DNA from: Geobacter sp.
GTDB lineage: Bacteria > Desulfobacterota > Desulfuromonadia > Geobacterales > Pseudopelobacteraceae
DNA length: 64,000 bases
Direction: 5' to 3'
Assembly: GCA_003574895.1 (NCBI GenBank)
Contig: PJFB01000003.1
Span: 186,001-250,000 of the forward strand
The notes beneath the pieces are model-generated. The model was not told the DNA's origin, searched no databases, and saw only the letters and a list, made by a program, of their open reading frames with translations. Both the position numbers and the translations under genes were made by a program. Positions 63,327 through 64,000 of this stretch are shown here, piece after piece; position 1 is the first letter of the stretch, and every line of letters begins with the position of its first letter.

Positions 63327-64000
63327 GTGAATCAATTTTATAAGAATCTTGCTCTCTGGTTGGTCATAAGCCTGATGATGATCCTGCTCTTCAACATGTT
63401 CAACAAGCCGCGACCAACGGCAGAAAAAATCAACTACAGCGACTTTATCTCCCAGGTCGATACGGGCAAGATCACTTCCGTAACAATTCAGGGCAACGAC
63501 ATTTACGGTAAATTCGATGGCAAGGACGGCAAGGAGTTCCACACCTACAAACCTTCCGACGCCGACATCACCAAAACCCTTCTGGATAAAAAGGTAACCG
63601 TAAACGCCAAACCCGAGGAAGAGAAGTTCTCCTGGTTCTCCATTTTCATTTCCTGGTTCCCGCTCCTGCTCCTGGTGGGGATCTGGATATTCTTCATGCG
63701 CCAGATGCAGGTGGGGGGCGGCAAGGCCATGTCGTTCGGCAAGAGCCGCGCCAAGTTGCTGACCGAGGCCCAGGGCAAGATCACCTTTGAGGATGTGGCC
63801 GGCATCGAGGAAGCCAAGGAAGAATTGAACGAGATCATCTCCTTCCTGAAAGACCCCAAGAAGTTCACCAAACTGGGGGGCCGCATCCCGAAAGGGGTTC
63901 TGCTGATGGGCCCTCCGGGTACGGGCAAGACCCTGTTGGCCCGCGCCATTGCCGGCGAAGCCGGGGTGCCATTCTTCTCCATCTCCGGCTCGGACTTCGT
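63327..64000 (+). CDS. ftsH: ATP-dependent zinc metalloprotease FtsH, C-terminus off window
   Basis: About 224 N-terminal residues: GTG start with GGGGG upstream, TM1 (about 8-24), periplasmic domain ([25 protein letters not shown]), TM2 (about 100-122), then [15 protein letters not shown] and the start of the AAA domain with [16 protein letters not shown] and Walker A GPPGTGKT (about residue 195). The protease domain lies beyond base 64000. The 96-bp gap after tilS is AT-rich (TTGTAA, TATAAA) and may hold a promoter. Confidence 0.95.
   Translation, partial: MNQFYKNLALWLVISLMMILLFNMFNKPRPTAEKINYSDFISQVDTGKITSVTIQGNDIYGKFDGKDGKEFHTYKPSDADITKTLLDKKVTVNAKPEEEKFSWFSIFISWFPLLLLVGIWIFFMRQMQVGGGKAMSFGKSRAKLLTEAQGKITFEDVAGIEEAKEELNEIISFLKDPKKFTKLGGRIPKGVLLMGPPGTGKTLLARAIAGEAGVPFFSISGSDF

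Overview
The window looks like chromosomal DNA of a Geobacter-type bacterium (Desulfuromonadota/Geobacterales). The reasons are three adjacent multiheme c-type cytochromes with an NHL-repeat lipoprotein, a type II secretion locus with PilM/N/O-like proteins and OxpG-like pseudopilins, a 'geopeptide'-type radical SAM cassette, and many orphan sensor kinases. Gene density is high and GC moderately high. I saw no rRNA, tRNA, insertion sequence, prophage or CRISPR array. The first (ispA) and last (ftsH) genes run off the window.

Layout: 1-2337 (minus) ispA, xseB, xseA. 2460-3863 (plus) a ParA-like ATPase with a Cys-rich tail. 4065-20352 (minus) a long run, in transcription order gspF, gspE, pilM/N/O-like, a GspC/PilP-like protein, a secretin with a C-terminal cohesin domain, two pseudopilins, ftsE, ftsX, envC, ctpA, a cohesin/dockerin protein and a YibQ-type deacetylase. 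20448-24912 (minus) a dolichol-phosphate-mannose-synthase-like glycosyltransferase, a small membrane protein, an NHL lipoprotein and three multiheme cytochromes, mostly overlapping. 25173-35418 is the most unusual block. A plus-strand cassette (a 34-residue Cys-Cys peptide, a terminator, then a radical SAM/SPASM maturase) lies between two minus-strand units. One is a periplasmic binding protein plus two sensor kinases; the other is a TonB-dependent receptor plus a paralogue of the same binding protein. I read this as a candidate system for making, taking up and sensing a ribosomal peptide. Its product and role are unknown, and the maturase/peptide pair resembles a family defined only by computation.

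35742-40063 (minus) is the elongation module mreC, mreD, mrdA, rodA, without mreB. 40204-45845 holds rmlA, gmhB, a DAHP synthase (plus), sppA, a YfcE-like phosphodiesterase (plus), pssA and psd. 45914-51623 (minus) is branched-chain amino acid synthesis: ilvD, a small lipoprotein, ilvB, ilvN, then ilvC behind its own terminator and promoter. 51889-52569 is an Ig-like lipoprotein. 52748-64000 (mostly plus) holds glgP, rarA, a DUF4384 protein, pfkA, corA, a YvlD-type membrane protein, a small unknown gene on the minus strand, a YajG-like lipoprotein, tilS and the start of ftsH.

Several starts were trimmed from the longest reading frame because a Shine-Dalgarno sequence, signal peptide or conserved N-terminus lies further in. 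Promoters are reported only where two hexamers with 16-18 bp spacing sit ahead of a gene. All names rest on reading motifs by eye; no database search was run.
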